NCBI GenBank assembly: GCA_024280035.1
Contig: JAJRQV010000014.1
Coordinates: 95,812 to 159,811, forward strand
Source of the DNA: Campylobacterales bacterium
GTDB lineage: Bacteria > Campylobacterota > Campylobacteria > Campylobacterales > Sulfurimonadaceae
Reading direction: 5' to 3'
DNA: 64,000 bases
The stretch's first letter is position 1; each line of letters opens with the position of its first letter. A program made the position numbers and the translations under genes. Of this stretch, positions 35,450 to 45,026 are shown piece by piece. The notes under the pieces are model-generated. The model was not told the origin of the DNA. It was given only the letters and a program-made list of their open reading frames with translations, and ran no database searches.

Positions 35450-36361
35450 TTAATTATCTTCTTTAAGCCCATAATATTTCTCTCTTAATAGAATAGTTCT
35501 TGCCCATGAAGCATGCGCAAATTTTTCTCCCATCTGCCCTTTTTGAACGATAATAGCGCTGGTCTGTTTGTCTAATATTTTTTGTGCCATCATATAGTCC
35601 TCGTGCGTTACTTGGTAAACACGGTTAATCACTTCAATTTGCTTGGGGTGAATAATAGTCGTACCTATAAGCCCCTGTTTTAAATCTTCTATCACATTTA
35701 GTTCAAAAAGTTTCTCATGCTTGATGCAGTTAAAGACTGTTGCAGAGATATTAAAACCAAAGGGTTTAAAAATATTAATAACATTTCCTATCACTTGTGC
35801 TGGACCAACAAGGGAATAAATATTGTCTTCACATTTTCGTTTAAGCCCAAGGTAATTCATCATATCTTCCCCACCCAAACGAAGTGTAAGTGTAGGAATC
35901 TTACATGTTAGTAAGAAGTCTCTAATGGACTCAAGTTTCTTTTTTGAAAAAATATCATGACTTTCAAGAACGGGCATAATATAAAACTTTTTTTGACTCA
36001 GTGAAATAATGTGAGAGTACTCTTTCATGACTTCTGTTGAGTATTTTGGAAGTGAAAAACCATCAATCTTTTCAATATTTTTAAGTTTTAAAATTTCTTG
36101 GAGTATGTGAGGGTTTCGAGGACGAATAAACAGGTATAACGCACTTGGTTCATACGCGTTAAGCATATGAGAAATGTTTTCTAAGGCAGTATCTAAGTCA
36201 TCTGCAATAATTGCATCTTCGGTATCAATAATACATGAACGTAAGGCAGGGTATTTGTTCTTATTACAAACGGCATAAACATTTTTATGTGTAGCTGGAA
36301 TATATAAGCTTCCGCCAAGTTGAATGGGTGAAATGTTTCTTATCATAAGATATTTTAACAT
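35450..36361 (-). CDS. HpcH/HpaI aldolase / citrate lyase beta-like (CitE) protein
   Basis: The protein has GGSLYIPATHKN, RSCIIDTEDAI (acidic metal-binding positions), LFIRPRNP, IMPVLESHD, LTLRLGGEDMMNYLGLKR and GTTIIHPKQIEVIN. These match CitE-like malyl/citramalyl-CoA lyase or esterase proteins of the HpcH/HpaI family. Citrate lyase partners are absent nearby, so the substrate is unknown. Start codons at 36376 (GTG), 36361 and 36346 are all possible and none has a clear ribosome-binding site. Its promoter region is shared with the divergent OmpA gene. Confidence 0.78.
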   Translation of the reverse strand: MLKYLMIRNISPIQLGGSLYIPATHKNVYAVCNKNKYPALRSCIIDTEDAIIADDLDTALENISHMLNAYEPSALYLFIRPRNPHILQEILKLKNIEKIDGFSLPKYSTEVMKEYSHIISLSQKKFYIMPVLESHDIFSKKKLESIRDFLLTCKIPTLTLRLGGEDMMNYLGLKRKCEDNIYSLVGPAQVIGNVINIFKPFGFNISATVFNCIKHEKLFELNVIEDLKQGLIGTTIIHPKQIEVINRVYQVTHEDYMMAQKILDKQTSAIIVQKGQMGEKFAHASWARTILLREKYYGLKEDN

Positions 36362-36442
36362 ATTGTAGCTAATCACAGTAAATTGATAAAAATGTGATAA
36401 TAATATAATATAATTTATTATAATAATATATAAGGGATAGAT

Positions 36443-37645
36443 ATGCGTATTTTGGGAATGAGTGTTTTATTAGCAGGTGCCTTACTGGCAACAGAATATA
36501 GTTATGAGATTTCACCAATGATTGGTGGAGTTAAGCCAGAGGGTAATCTTAATATAGATGACCAGTTTTCTTACGGGCTTCGTTTTCAGATGAATGATTA
36601 TAACTTTTTAGGATTAGTACCTGAATTAAGTTTTGATAGAACAACAGATAGTGATTATGAAACACAAGGTGGAGATACAGCGATTAACCGTTTAGCTCTA
36701 AACGGGCTTTATGAGTTTAAAGATTTTTCTGAGACTTTAACACCGTATCTTTTAATTGGTTTAGGTTATGAAGATGTAGAAGATGAACCTGTTGAAGCTT
36801 ATGACTCTTCATTATATGGAAACTGGGGTGGTGGTGTTAAGTGGAAAATATTTGAAGATATTGCCTTGCGTGCTGAGGTTAAGCACCTGATTCGTACAGA
36901 TGATGGTGGAAATGAACTCTATTATGGTGTAGGTCTAGCGATACCTTTTGGTGCAAAAGCTTCTGCTGAACCAGAAGTACAAGAAGTGCCTGAGGAGATT
37001 ATTGTTGCTACTGCTGTTGTTGTGGTTGCTGCCTTAGACAGTGATGGTGATGGTATTATTGATGAAAGAGACAGATGCCCTAAAACACCAGAAGGTGTTG
37101 TAGTGGACAGTGATGGATGTTGTTTAGATGACGATAATGATGGCGTGCCTAATTATAAAGACAAATGCCCAAATACACCAGCAGGTGTAGCGGTAGATGA
37201 AAAAGGATGTTGTTTAGACAGTGATGGCGATGGCGTTGTTGATTATAAAGATAAATGCCCAAATACACTCAAGGGTGCAAGTGTAGATGAAAATGGATGT
37301 GCAAGAAGTGTTGTTTTAGACATTGTTTTTGAAAATGCTTCATCTGAGATTAATAAAGCAAACTCTCCAAAACTTCAAGAGTATGCAGACTTTATGAAAG
37401 ACAATACAAACTACAGTGTTACTCTTGTAGGATATACAGACAGTGTTGGTTCGCAAAAAAACAACCAAAAACTTTCTGAAAAACGTGCAGAGTCCGTAAA
37501 AGCAGACTTAATTAATAGAGGTGTTGACGCGTCACGTATTACCGCTATTGGTAAGGGTGAAGCCAATCCTGTTGCAGATAATAAAACGGCAGAAGGCAGA
37601 GCACAAAACCGTCGTATTGAAGCAGAATTAACATTACATAACTAA
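36443..37645 (+). CDS. OmpA family outer-membrane protein with thrombospondin type 3 repeats
   Basis: The 400-residue protein has a signal peptide (about residues 1-17) and an eight-strand-like beta-barrel to about residue 175. An Ala/Val linker and three calcium-binding TSP3 repeats (DSDGDGIIDERDRCPKTPEG, DDNDGVPNYKDKCPNTPAG, DSDGDGVVDYKDKCPNTLKG) follow. A C-terminal OmpA peptidoglycan-binding domain has VGYTDSVGSQKNNQKLSEKRA and GKGEANPVADN. It probably ties the outer membrane to peptidoglycan. Each TSP3 unit ends GCC or GCA, and the cysteines may pair. Confidence 0.9.
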   Translation: MRILGMSVLLAGALLATEYSYEISPMIGGVKPEGNLNIDDQFSYGLRFQMNDYNFLGLVPELSFDRTTDSDYETQGGDTAINRLALNGLYEFKDFSETLTPYLLIGLGYEDVEDEPVEAYDSSLYGNWGGGVKWKIFEDIALRAEVKHLIRTDDGGNELYYGVGLAIPFGAKASAEPEVQEVPEEIIVATAVVVVAALDSDGDGIIDERDRCPKTPEGVVVDSDGCCLDDDNDGVPNYKDKCPNTPAGVAVDEKGCCLDSDGDGVVDYKDKCPNTLKGASVDENGCARSVVLDIVFENASSEINKANSPKLQEYADFMKDNTNYSVTLVGYTDSVGSQKNNQKLSEKRAESVKADLINRGVDASRITAIGKGEANPVADNKTAEGRAQNRRIEAELTLHN

Positions 37646-37648
37646 ATC

Positions 37649-37879
37649 TTAGTTATTAGCATGACTCCCGTCGCAGTACGGGAGTTGTTTAGACTTTCCA
37701 CATTGACATAAAAAAACCTCTTTATCTTCTTCTAAAAAAAACTTAATAGGTTTTTTATCAGATCCTTTATGGCTTCCATTACACAGTGGAAAATTATTAG
37801 ATTGAGCACATGTGCAGTACGCATGTTTTACGTCTGCTTTTAGAAATACTTTTAAAGGTCTATTTTTATAGACTGACAT
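37649..37879 (-). CDS. CDGSH iron-sulfur domain protein (two motifs)
   Basis: The 76-residue protein has two CDGSH-type motifs, CTCAQSNNFPLCNGSH near residues 22-37 and CQCGKSKQLPYCDGSH near the C-terminus. Each supplies three Cys and one His for a 2Fe-2S cluster. Tandem small CDGSH proteins are known in bacteria as possible redox or iron-sulfur transfer proteins. It starts directly against the 296-residue gene stop. Confidence 0.88.
   Translation of the reverse strand: MSVYKNRPLKVFLKADVKHAYCTCAQSNNFPLCNGSHKGSDKKPIKFFLEEDKEVFLCQCGKSKQLPYCDGSHANN
37664..37685 (+). terminator. Terminator hairpin after the OmpA gene
   Basis: ACTCCCGT and ACGGGAGT form a strong 8-bp stem with a 6-base loop 20 bp after the OmpA stop. 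It lies inside the 3' end of the convergent CDGSH gene, where it encodes part of the YCDGSH motif, so it has a dual role if it terminates. Confidence 0.5.
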
Positions 37880-38769
37880 TAAAAAAGGTTATCTCTTTCT
37901 TGTTTATTTTTACAGTACTGTTTAGCGGCTTTTAAATTCTCTTTTTTTTCTTTATCCGCAAGGGCATCGGGATTAATGTTTTTGAGGTAGTACTCAACAT
38001 ATTTACAAAGGTCAATATTACCATGAATATTAGCCTCTTTTTTAAACTTTTTGACCATAGCTGATTTTTCTGAGTCAACAAATAGTTTTTTATTAAATTC
38101 ATAACCAAAAAAACTCAAAGATTGGGAGTACTGGTAGTCAAGTTTTTCTTGTACGGTTTTAAAAAAGTCGAGAAAAATTGCCTTATGTTCATTCTCAAAA
38201 GCATGTAAAATAATTTTAATTTCATCAAGTTCATTCCTTCTTTGACCTAAAAAGTGAACCGTGTCGACATGTTCTCGACGTAAGAATTTAAGAGCATCTA
38301 CTTTTTCAACAGGAATATCTTTAAGTTTTACCTTCTCTTTAAGTTTGTGCATCTTTATTTTTGCAACTTCAAGACGTTCAAAAAGACTTTTCTCTTTGCT
38401 AATAAGAAGTTGAAGTTCTGCTTTGAGGTTCTCATATTTTTTTTGTTGTTCAATATACTCTTCTTGCGCATGTAAAAACTCTTTATTATAAACAGCACGA
38501 GCATGTTTGCTTTTTAATTTAAACTCAATAAATGAGCTATCAAGTGTTTGAATGGTTTTAAAAGAGCTTAGTAATTCAGCATTATAAATGGTATTATCTA
38601 AGTCTTTCATCATACCCGCAGCAGCAAAAATGAACTCTTTAAATACACTGTACTTAAAGCTCTCATCAAAATCAAATCCAATCATCATAAAGTATTTTTT
38701 TACGAGTTTAATGTCATCTTGAAAAAAGCTAAGAACTACATCTTTTTGTGATGTTGTAAGTTTAATCAT
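37879..38769 (-). CDS. Coiled-coil protein of unknown function
   Basis: The 296-residue soluble protein is helical and charged, with coiled-coil heptads between about residues 100 and 190 (for example QQKKYENLKAELQLLISKEK). It has no membrane segment or catalytic motif. The stop overlaps the CDGSH start by one base, so the two are coupled. I do not recognise the family. Confidence 0.65.
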   Translation of the reverse strand: MIKLTTSQKDVVLSFFQDDIKLVKKYFMMIGFDFDESFKYSVFKEFIFAAAGMMKDLDNTIYNAELLSSFKTIQTLDSSFIEFKLKSKHARAVYNKEFLHAQEEYIEQQKKYENLKAELQLLISKEKSLFERLEVAKIKMHKLKEKVKLKDIPVEKVDALKFLRREHVDTVHFLGQRRNELDEIKIILHAFENEHKAIFLDFFKTVQEKLDYQYSQSLSFFGYEFNKKLFVDSEKSAMVKKFKKEANIHGNIDLCKYVEYYLKNINPDALADKEKKENLKAAKQYCKNKQERDNLF

Positions 38770-38896
38770 TAAGCCCCCAATTGTTAATATTTTATTTTAT
38801 CATAGAATATACATACTGAGATGATTTTAGTGACTTTTTCAAAAATATCTACTCTTCATCACAGGCCTGTGATGGAAATACAAGCTATAATTGCAC

Positions 38897-39478
38897 ATGT
38901 CAAGAATTGATAATGAAAAATTTTACACAGCAGCGATTAAAAAACATGGAGAGACACCCAAGGGTGTTCATTGGAACTCTAAACATTCTCAAGAGAAACG
39001 TTTTGAAATCTTAACCTCATTTATAGAAGATGAAAATTTCTCTTTGGTAGATGCAGGTTGTGGTTTTGGTGACCTGTATTTTTATATGCAAAAGAAAAAT
39101 ATAAATTGTCGGAGTTATACGGGTCTTGACCTAAGCCCCTCAATGGTTAAAATTACTCAAGAAAAAACCTTATGTGAAGTTTTTGAAAAAGATATTTGTA
39201 GAGATCTTCTTCCTGAAGCTGATTATTATCTCTGCTCAGGAGCGATGAATATTTTAAGTCGTTTTGACACCTTTCTTTTTATACGTAACTGTTACGCCAC
39301 ATCAAAAAAAGGATTTGTTTTTAACTTACTAATGGGTGAAGATGATTCCTTAGTTTATAATCATTTTTATCCTCAAGAACTCCAAAATTTATTTGATGAT
39401 TTAGGGGCAAAAATCAGTATAAAAAAAGGCTATTTACCACATGACTTTACAGTGTTTATGAAAAAAGAGGACGTTTAA
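38897..39478 (+). CDS. Class I SAM-dependent methyltransferase
   Basis: The protein (193 residues from ATG 38897) has the S-adenosylmethionine motif I LVDAGCGFGDLYFYM, then GLDLSPSMVKITQ and YYLCSGAMNILSRF. TATAAT at 38886-38891 ends only 5 bp before this ATG, so the transcript may start at or near the start codon (leaderless). The next gene, asnB, starts 1 bp after its stop. The substrate is unknown. Confidence 0.8.
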   Translation: MSRIDNEKFYTAAIKKHGETPKGVHWNSKHSQEKRFEILTSFIEDENFSLVDAGCGFGDLYFYMQKKNINCRSYTGLDLSPSMVKITQEKTLCEVFEKDICRDLLPEADYYLCSGAMNILSRFDTFLFIRNCYATSKKGFVFNLLMGEDDSLVYNHFYPQELQNLFDDLGAKISIKKGYLPHDFTVFMKKEDV

Positions 39479-39479
39479 T

Positions 39480-41273
39480 ATGTGTGCAATTTTTGGAGTT
39501 ATTGGTGAATATGAAAGTACTAAAGCAAAGGCTTCACTGGCTTTGCTGTCTCATCGTGGACCTGATTACTGTGGTATAGTAGAAAAAGAGAATCTTTTTA
39601 TTGCCCATAACCGTTTGAGTATTGTTGATCTAAGTGAAAATGCTTCACAACCCATGATAAAAGATGAGATTATTTTGAGTTTTAATGGAGAGATTTATAA
39701 TTTTAAGGCACTTCAAAAAGAGTTAGATATAAAGAGTGAAAGTGATACCGAAGTACTTTTATATGCTTACTTAAAATGGGGTCTTGATTTTGTTCAACAT
39801 CTTGAAGGTATGTTTGCTATTGCCATTTATGATAAGGAAAAGCTTTACCTTTTTAGAGACCGTTTGGGTAAAAAACCTCTGTATTATATGCGTACAGATA
39901 AGGCATTTGTTTTTGCTTCTGAAATCAAAGCACTTAAGCCATATTTAAAAACGAAGGCTTTAAATATGGATGCCTTACATTCATACCTCTCTTTTTTAGC
40001 ACCAACACCTCCTTTTACTTTTTATAAGGGTATTGAAAAACTAGAGTCGGGTTATTATCTTTGTTATGAGAATCAAAAACTACAGATACAAGAGTATTAT
40101 GATATTTTACCAAGAAAAATAATTATTACTGATGAAGAGACAGCTCTTAAGAAAATTGAGACAATACTTCAAAAGAGTGTTGAAAAACGTCTGATGGGTG
40201 ATGTTGAAGTGGCTTCCTTACTTTCTGGTGGGGTGGACTCTTCTTTAATCACGTCTATGTCTGCTAAAAGTGGTGTAAAACTTAAAACCTTTTCCTTAGG
40301 GTATGAAGGTTTTAAACAGTATGATGAACGTCAATTCGCTTCTGAAGTAGCAGAGCATATAGGTGTTGAAAACATTGATGTTGAGTTAAATAAAAAAGAG
40401 TTTTTTGAACATCTGGATGCTGTCATTGAAGCCTTAGATGAACCCATAAACGACCCTGCCTCTGTTCCTTTGTTTATGCTTTTTAAACGCATTAAAGAAG
40501 AGGGCATTAAGGTAGTGCTTTCTGGCGAAGGTGCGGATGAACTTTTTTTAGGTTACCGACAATATTTTGAGTACTTAGATGTTCAAGCAGCAGGTGACTT
40601 ACGGCATAAAAACTGGTTAAAGAAATACTTTCGTTCAAACTTTTCAATGAACAGAGAGTGGGAGTGGTATAAACGTGTCTTAAACAATGAAGTCTTGTTT
40701 AGAACCCATGGAGAGAAGTTTACAGATCTGCAAAAAAACCTGCTTATGTGTCAAAATGTAAAAGATGGTTTTTCTATGAAATACCTTCAAAAGTACAGAA
40801 ACCAGTATGAAAAGCATGGTTGTGGTGATGAGAGTCAATGGTACTCCTATGTGGATTTAAAACATTTTCAAGCTGAGCACTTTTTAACCAAACTTGACCG
40901 TGTTTCTATGGCACATGGAATTGAAGGAAGAACCCCTTTTTTAGACCATAAACTGGTTGAACTTGTTTTTTCTATTGAACCCAGTCTTCGGTATAAAAAT
41001 GGGCTTACTAAAGAGTTATTAAAAAAAGTGGCTGAGCCTTATTTACCTAAAAGTATTATACACAGAAAGAAAAAAGGTTTTTCCTCGCCTTATCTAGAGT
41101 GGCTTATAGAAGAAGGTGAATTAGAACGTATCTTAGAAGTTAATGAGAAGAGTGAACTCTTTAATCAAGATATTTTACAAGAGTATATACGGCGAGGAAA
41201 ACAGGGAAAATTTAAACAGCATATTTGGGGGCTTTACCTCTTTTCTCGTTGGTATGAGAAAGAGTTTTTGTAG
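39480..41273 (+). CDS. asnB: Asparagine synthetase (glutamine-hydrolysing)
   Basis: The 597-residue protein begins MCAIFGVIG, with Cys2 as glutaminase nucleophile after Met removal. It has LSHRGPDYCG, LSFNGEIYNF and RDRLGKKPLYY in the Ntn domain. The synthetase half has LLSGGVDSSLITSM (PP-loop) and LSGEGADELFLGYRQYF, with KLDRVSMAHGIEGRTPFLD later. It makes asparagine from aspartate, glutamine and ATP. It is coupled to the upstream methyltransferase. AsnB-like paralogues in surface-sugar clusters amidate other substrates, but no such neighbours are present. Confidence 0.92.
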   Translation: MCAIFGVIGEYESTKAKASLALLSHRGPDYCGIVEKENLFIAHNRLSIVDLSENASQPMIKDEIILSFNGEIYNFKALQKELDIKSESDTEVLLYAYLKWGLDFVQHLEGMFAIAIYDKEKLYLFRDRLGKKPLYYMRTDKAFVFASEIKALKPYLKTKALNMDALHSYLSFLAPTPPFTFYKGIEKLESGYYLCYENQKLQIQEYYDILPRKIIITDEETALKKIETILQKSVEKRLMGDVEVASLLSGGVDSSLITSMSAKSGVKLKTFSLGYEGFKQYDERQFASEVAEHIGVENIDVELNKKEFFEHLDAVIEALDEPINDPASVPLFMLFKRIKEEGIKVVLSGEGADELFLGYRQYFEYLDVQAAGDLRHKNWLKKYFRSNFSMNREWEWYKRVLNNEVLFRTHGEKFTDLQKNLLMCQNVKDGFSMKYLQKYRNQYEKHGCGDESQWYSYVDLKHFQAEHFLTKLDRVSMAHGIEGRTPFLDHKLVELVFSIEPSLRYKNGLTKELLKKVAEPYLPKSIIHRKKKGFSSPYLEWLIEEGELERILEVNEKSELFNQDILQEYIRRGKQGKFKQHIWGLYLFSRWYEKEFL

Positions 41274-41679
41274 GTTAACTGCTTTTTATGGGTTTTATAT
41301 CAGAAAAATTGTTTATCATCTTTGTGTAGGTCTTATACATTTGTAATGCTTGAATAACGACTTTTAGAGGTTCTGAATATATCTATTTTAAGTCATATTC
41401 TTGTTCGTGAAGGGTAAAAGCTAATTGTAAAAAGGTGGATTAAACTGTGCATCTACCTCTTTTTTTATTTCCTTGTGGGTCTACTTTAATAATAAAGGTC
41501 ATCCTTTTTAGATGGCTAAAGATTAAATTAAGCAGTCTTTTAGCGGTTACTAAAAGATTCTTTAAAGAGTTAAGCTTTAAGAGCTCAAGAAGGTAACTAT
41601 ATTCCTGTTGTGTTGAGAAAAGAAGAGCTAGGTGAAAGAATCTCTAATCTTAATGGCAAGCTAGTTTTATAGGAAGGGG
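41274..41679. other. 406-bp intergenic region with a possible gene remnant
   Basis: No intact gene is seen. A stretch at 41574-41672 reads ALRAQEGNYIPVVLRKEELG and ends LNGKLVL, TAG. It looks like the C-terminal end of a real protein. Upstream in-frame stops at 41571, 41541 and 41529 cut it off. A neighbouring frame (from 41522) reads IKLSSLLAVTKRFFKEL, so it may be a frameshifted remnant. The family is not recognised. Confidence 0.35.
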
Positions 41680-42180
41680 CTAGTCTTCTTTAATTAAAAA
41701 AGAGAGTTCTAATGTTCCTGAGATGTAATTAGCAAAGAAGGTTAGAACCTTAAGGTCATCATCATCAAAGTCACCTTTTTCTTTGTTAAGAAGCTGGAAG
41801 AGACCGATAACTTTTCTTTGAGAATCAAAAATGGGTACGGTAATCATATTACGTGTTTCATAACCACTTTTTTTATCAATGTTATCAAGAAAACGAGAAT
41901 CTTTGTAGGGGTCATTAACGACTTGGGCTTCACCTTTAGTATAGGTATCACCTGCAATACCTGACTCTGTTGCAATGGCAATTCGCCCTATACCATCAGA
42001 GAGTTTTGTCCAGAGCATATCGGCATCACCATCATACATAAAGATAGAACATCTATCTGCATTTATAAGGTCTTTTGCTTGGTCAGCAATAAGAAGCAGA
42101 GCATTATCTAAAGAGGTGTCGCTCATAAGTTGTTTTGCAAATTCTGCTATTTTTTTATAAGAATCAACCTTCGTTGCCAT
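41680..42180 (-). CDS. GAF domain protein
   Basis: The 166-residue protein is a single GAF domain, with DLINADRCSIFMYDGD, GIAGDTYTKGEAQVVNDPY, NMITVPIFDSQRKVIGLFQLLNK and DLKVLTFFANYI. GAF domains bind cyclic nucleotides or other small ligands. No output domain is present. It lies downstream of the CBS protein and the PII-like/DUF1538 pair on the same strand, so it may belong to one signalling unit. Confidence 0.85.
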   Translation of the reverse strand: MATKVDSYKKIAEFAKQLMSDTSLDNALLLIADQAKDLINADRCSIFMYDGDADMLWTKLSDGIGRIAIATESGIAGDTYTKGEAQVVNDPYKDSRFLDNIDKKSGYETRNMITVPIFDSQRKVIGLFQLLNKEKGDFDDDDLKVLTFFANYISGTLELSFLIKED

Positions 42181-42223
42181 ACCTATCCTTTTTTGTTAAT
42201 AATTTATTATATCGTAAGAAAAA

Positions 42224-42628
42224 CTATTCTTGAGCAGACCTCATTAAAACGGCAACAATATCATTCATAGAAAGCAGACCTATTAGCTCTCCACTGTCGG
42301 TTACCAAAAGACGATTGACCTTAGTGTTTATCATGAGTTGGGCTGCATATTTTATATTTAAGACAGAAGAGACTTGAATAATGGGTTTTGTACAGATATC
42401 ATAAACATTTAGCAGGTCAATATCTCCTTCTTGTGAAAAAACAGCATCCAAGATATTGGTATAAGTAACGATTCCAAAAGCATCATGGGCATTACTTTTT
42501 TCAACAATAATAGACTTAACATTTTTTTCTTGCATAATTTGAAGACAGTTACGTACGGTCTCTAAAGAAGAGATAGTAATAATTTTATCTGCGGGGATCA
42601 TGATTTCTTCTACAGTAACGAGTTTCAT
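42224..42628 (-). CDS. CBS-domain pair protein
   Basis: The 134-residue protein has two CBS motifs, MQEKNVKSIIVEK with VTYTNILDAV, and INTKVNRLLVTDSGELIGLLSMNDIV. Paired CBS domains bind adenine nucleotides and act as regulatory modules. It stands alone with no catalytic domain, between a GAF protein and a PII-like protein. Confidence 0.85.
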   Translation of the reverse strand: MKLVTVEEIMIPADKIITISSLETVRNCLQIMQEKNVKSIIVEKSNAHDAFGIVTYTNILDAVFSQEGDIDLLNVYDICTKPIIQVSSVLNIKYAAQLMINTKVNRLLVTDSGELIGLLSMNDIVAVLMRSAQE

Positions 42629-42703
42629 GTAGGTTCCTTTTTTATCTATTTTACTCCTTAAAAACCTAAGGTCGCTTAGATTTTTTTAACAGGAGCTATT
42701 TTT

Positions 42704-43048
42704 TTAAAATGACTTCATGTTTTCTTGGAATTTACGTAACTGTTTATCAGGAATTCCATAGAGGTGTTCAATCGGTAAAGAAAAAATCAAACCATTGCCT
42801 GCTTCATTCAGCTCAAGCTCTTCAGTAATTGCTTTGATGACACGTAAAGCACTCCGTTTTTCCATAACAAAAATAAGAACAGAGTCAGACCTCTCATAGG
42901 TTAACCCAAAAAACGTTGTCTTATCTCCAAGCCCTAAACCTCTACCATTTAAGATAGTGACACCACCTGCACCATTTGCCTTAGCAATATCAATCGCGGT
43001 ATCTTCATGTTCTTCATTAACAATAGCAACTACAGTTGAAAACTTCAT
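42704..43048 (-). CDS. PII-like (GlnB/GlnK-fold) regulator paired with DUF1538
   Basis: The 114-residue protein has the PII fold pattern, with an N-terminal strand [31 protein letters not shown], a short T-loop region and [18 protein letters not shown]. It lacks the YRG motif of the T-loop uridylylation site in GlnB. It starts 4 bp inside the DUF1538 gene stop, as a GlnK-like regulator beside a transporter would. I infer that it gates the DUF1538 protein in response to a nucleotide or metabolite. Confidence 0.75.
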   Translation of the reverse strand: MKFSTVVAIVNEEHEDTAIDIAKANGAGGVTILNGRGLGLGDKTTFFGLTYERSDSVLIFVMEKRSALRVIKAITEELELNEAGNGLIFSLPIEHLYGIPDKQLRKFQENMKSF

Positions 43049-44565
43049 CTCTCTTCTCCTTCTTCTTTAAGTTTTAATTTTTTATCTCTGTTCTCTAGGT
43101 ACTGACTAATAACGCCATAACCCATTACGGTTATCATTGGAAATAAAGAGGCAAAGGCAATGAGTCCAAAACCATCTATAAGAGGGCTTCGTCCTTCAAT
43201 TTGTGTTGCTAAACCAAGTCCTAAAGCCGCAACAAGAGGAACAGTGACTGTGGAAGTAGTTACACCACCCGAGTCATACGCAATAGGTACAATATATTTT
43301 GGAGCTAAAAAGGTTAAGATAATTACAATAATATATCCAACAATAATATAGTAATGAATAGGGTCTCCATGAACAATACGGTAAGAGCCTAAGGAAATAC
43401 CAATCGCAACACCAAAGGCTACTGAAATACGCAAAACCATCTGACGAATACGTTTATTTGAAATCTCTTCTACCTTCATTGCAATAGCTAAAAGAGCAGG
43501 TTCTGCCATGGTAGTTGAAAAACCAATTAAAAAGCCAAAAAGGTAGATATAAAAAAGATTGTCTTGTGCGGTTAATTGAAGTGCCATGGTTTCGCCAATA
43601 GGAAATAGACCCATCTCTAGTCCGATGATAAAAAAGTAAAGCCCTAAGATAACAAATACAATGCCTGTTGATATTTTTGGAAGGTTGCTCACTTTTTTCT
43701 TAATAATAAGGTATTGAAAAAAGAAGATAACACCTAAGATAGGAAGGACATCTTTAATAACAGAGATCAGTTCATAAAAAAGATTCCATGCTGAAAATTT
43801 GTCAACAATCACTTCCGAAGCTACCTTGACTTCAGTGGCAAGATTAAGAGGGTGCATATCTACATTATAAACAATTAATCCATATGCCTGAACAAAAATC
43901 ATGGGTGTTAATGAGGCAAAAGCAATTAATCCAAAACCATCAATAACAGGATTACGACCACGAATACTAGAGGCTAAACCAACACCTAAGGCAGCCACTA
44001 AAGGAACCGTAACTGTTGAGGTGGTTACCCCACCCGAATCATAAGCAAGACCAACAATTTCTACAGGTACAAAAAAGGTAAAAACAACAACAATAACATA
44101 ACCTGTAATAATATACAGATGAATAGGATGACCGGTAATAATTCTCCATGAGCCTAAGGAGATAGCCAAACCAACAGAAAGGGCGACAGTAAGTCGTAAT
44201 AGGTCGGCATCAATACGCCCATCAGAGATAACCTGTGCTTTTCCGGCAATGGCGATAAGAGCTGGTTCAGCAATGGTGGTTGAAAAACCAATAGCAAAGG
44301 CGAAGGTTAAGAGCCAAAAAACAGAGCCTTTAGCAGCAAACTCATGGGCAAGGTTCTCACCAATAGGAAAAATACCAATTTCTAAACCCTGTATAAATAC
44401 GGCTAAACCAACGGCTACAATTATAAGCCCTAAAACAATAGAACCTAAGTTTTCAGGCACTTGCTGAAGGATGAAAATTTGGAAAAAAGCGATAACTAAG
44501 ATAATAGGTAAGAGGTCCTTAAAGGAGTTACCTAAGAGGGTAGCAATAAGTTTGAGTGTTTTCAT
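43045..44565 (-). CDS. DUF1538 membrane protein with internal duplication
   Basis: The 506-residue protein is two similar halves of about 250 residues. Each carries [11 protein letters not shown] or [15 protein letters not shown] motifs, [17 protein letters not shown] (first half) and [17 protein letters not shown] (second), and [20 protein letters not shown]. About a dozen membrane helices are predicted from hydrophobic stretches. This is DUF1538, a transporter-like family of unknown substrate. The duplicated [12 protein letters not shown] loop suggests an ion-binding re-entrant site. It overlaps the PII-like gene by 4 bp. Confidence 0.82.
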   Translation of the reverse strand: MKTLKLIATLLGNSFKDLLPIILVIAFFQIFILQQVPENLGSIVLGLIIVAVGLAVFIQGLEIGIFPIGENLAHEFAAKGSVFWLLTFAFAIGFSTTIAEPALIAIAGKAQVISDGRIDADLLRLTVALSVGLAISLGSWRIITGHPIHLYIITGYVIVVVFTFFVPVEIVGLAYDSGGVTTSTVTVPLVAALGVGLASSIRGRNPVIDGFGLIAFASLTPMIFVQAYGLIVYNVDMHPLNLATEVKVASEVIVDKFSAWNLFYELISVIKDVLPILGVIFFFQYLIIKKKVSNLPKISTGIVFVILGLYFFIIGLEMGLFPIGETMALQLTAQDNLFYIYLFGFLIGFSTTMAEPALLAIAMKVEEISNKRIRQMVLRISVAFGVAIGISLGSYRIVHGDPIHYYIIVGYIIVIILTFLAPKYIVPIAYDSGGVTTSTVTVPLVAALGLGLATQIEGRSPLIDGFGLIAFASLFPMITVMGYGVISQYLENRDKKLKLKEEGEER

Positions 44566-44678
44566 AGAGTAGTAATGCTTCTTTATTAATTTAAGTTTTA
44601 TAGAGTGTAGCAGTTACTTGCTAAAAGTAATTTTATAGATAGTGTATAATTCCACGAAAAGTAAAAGAGGAACTAGAA

Positions 44679-45023
44679 ATGAGTACAATAATCTGGCATA
44701 ATCCACGATGTTCAAAATCGCGTCAAACCCTAGATATTTTAAATAAAAAAGGCGTGAGCCCTGAGGTGGTAAAGTATTTAGAGTTAAAACCTAATGCGAA
44801 TGAGATTAGTGCGGTACTTCAAAAATTAGGTATCTCTGCACGTGAATTGATGCGTACAAAAGAAGATATTTATAAGGTATTAAATTTAAAAGATGAGAAT
44901 AATGAGGTCAAACTTATTGAAGCAATGGCAGAAAATCCAAAATTAATTGAACGTCCTATTGTTATTGTGGGCGATAAGGCAGTTTTAGGTAGACCTCCTG
45001 AGAAAGTTTTAGAGCTTTTTTAA
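44679..45023 (+). CDS. arsC: ArsC-family (glutaredoxin-type) arsenate reductase
   Basis: The 114-residue thioredoxin-fold protein has IIWHNPRCSKSRQTL with the catalytic Cys11. It also has LMRTKEDIYK and LIERPIVIVGDKAVLGRPPE with the conserved Arg residues that bind the oxyanion. This is the ArsC/Spx family. The ArsC-type RPP ending favours arsenate reductase. No ars operon partners are adjacent. A -10 box TATAAT at 44645-44650 lies just upstream. Confidence 0.88.
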   Translation: MSTIIWHNPRCSKSRQTLDILNKKGVSPEVVKYLELKPNANEISAVLQKLGISARELMRTKEDIYKVLNLKDENNEVKLIEAMAENPKLIERPIVIVGDKAVLGRPPEKVLELF

Positions 45024-45026
45024 TTT

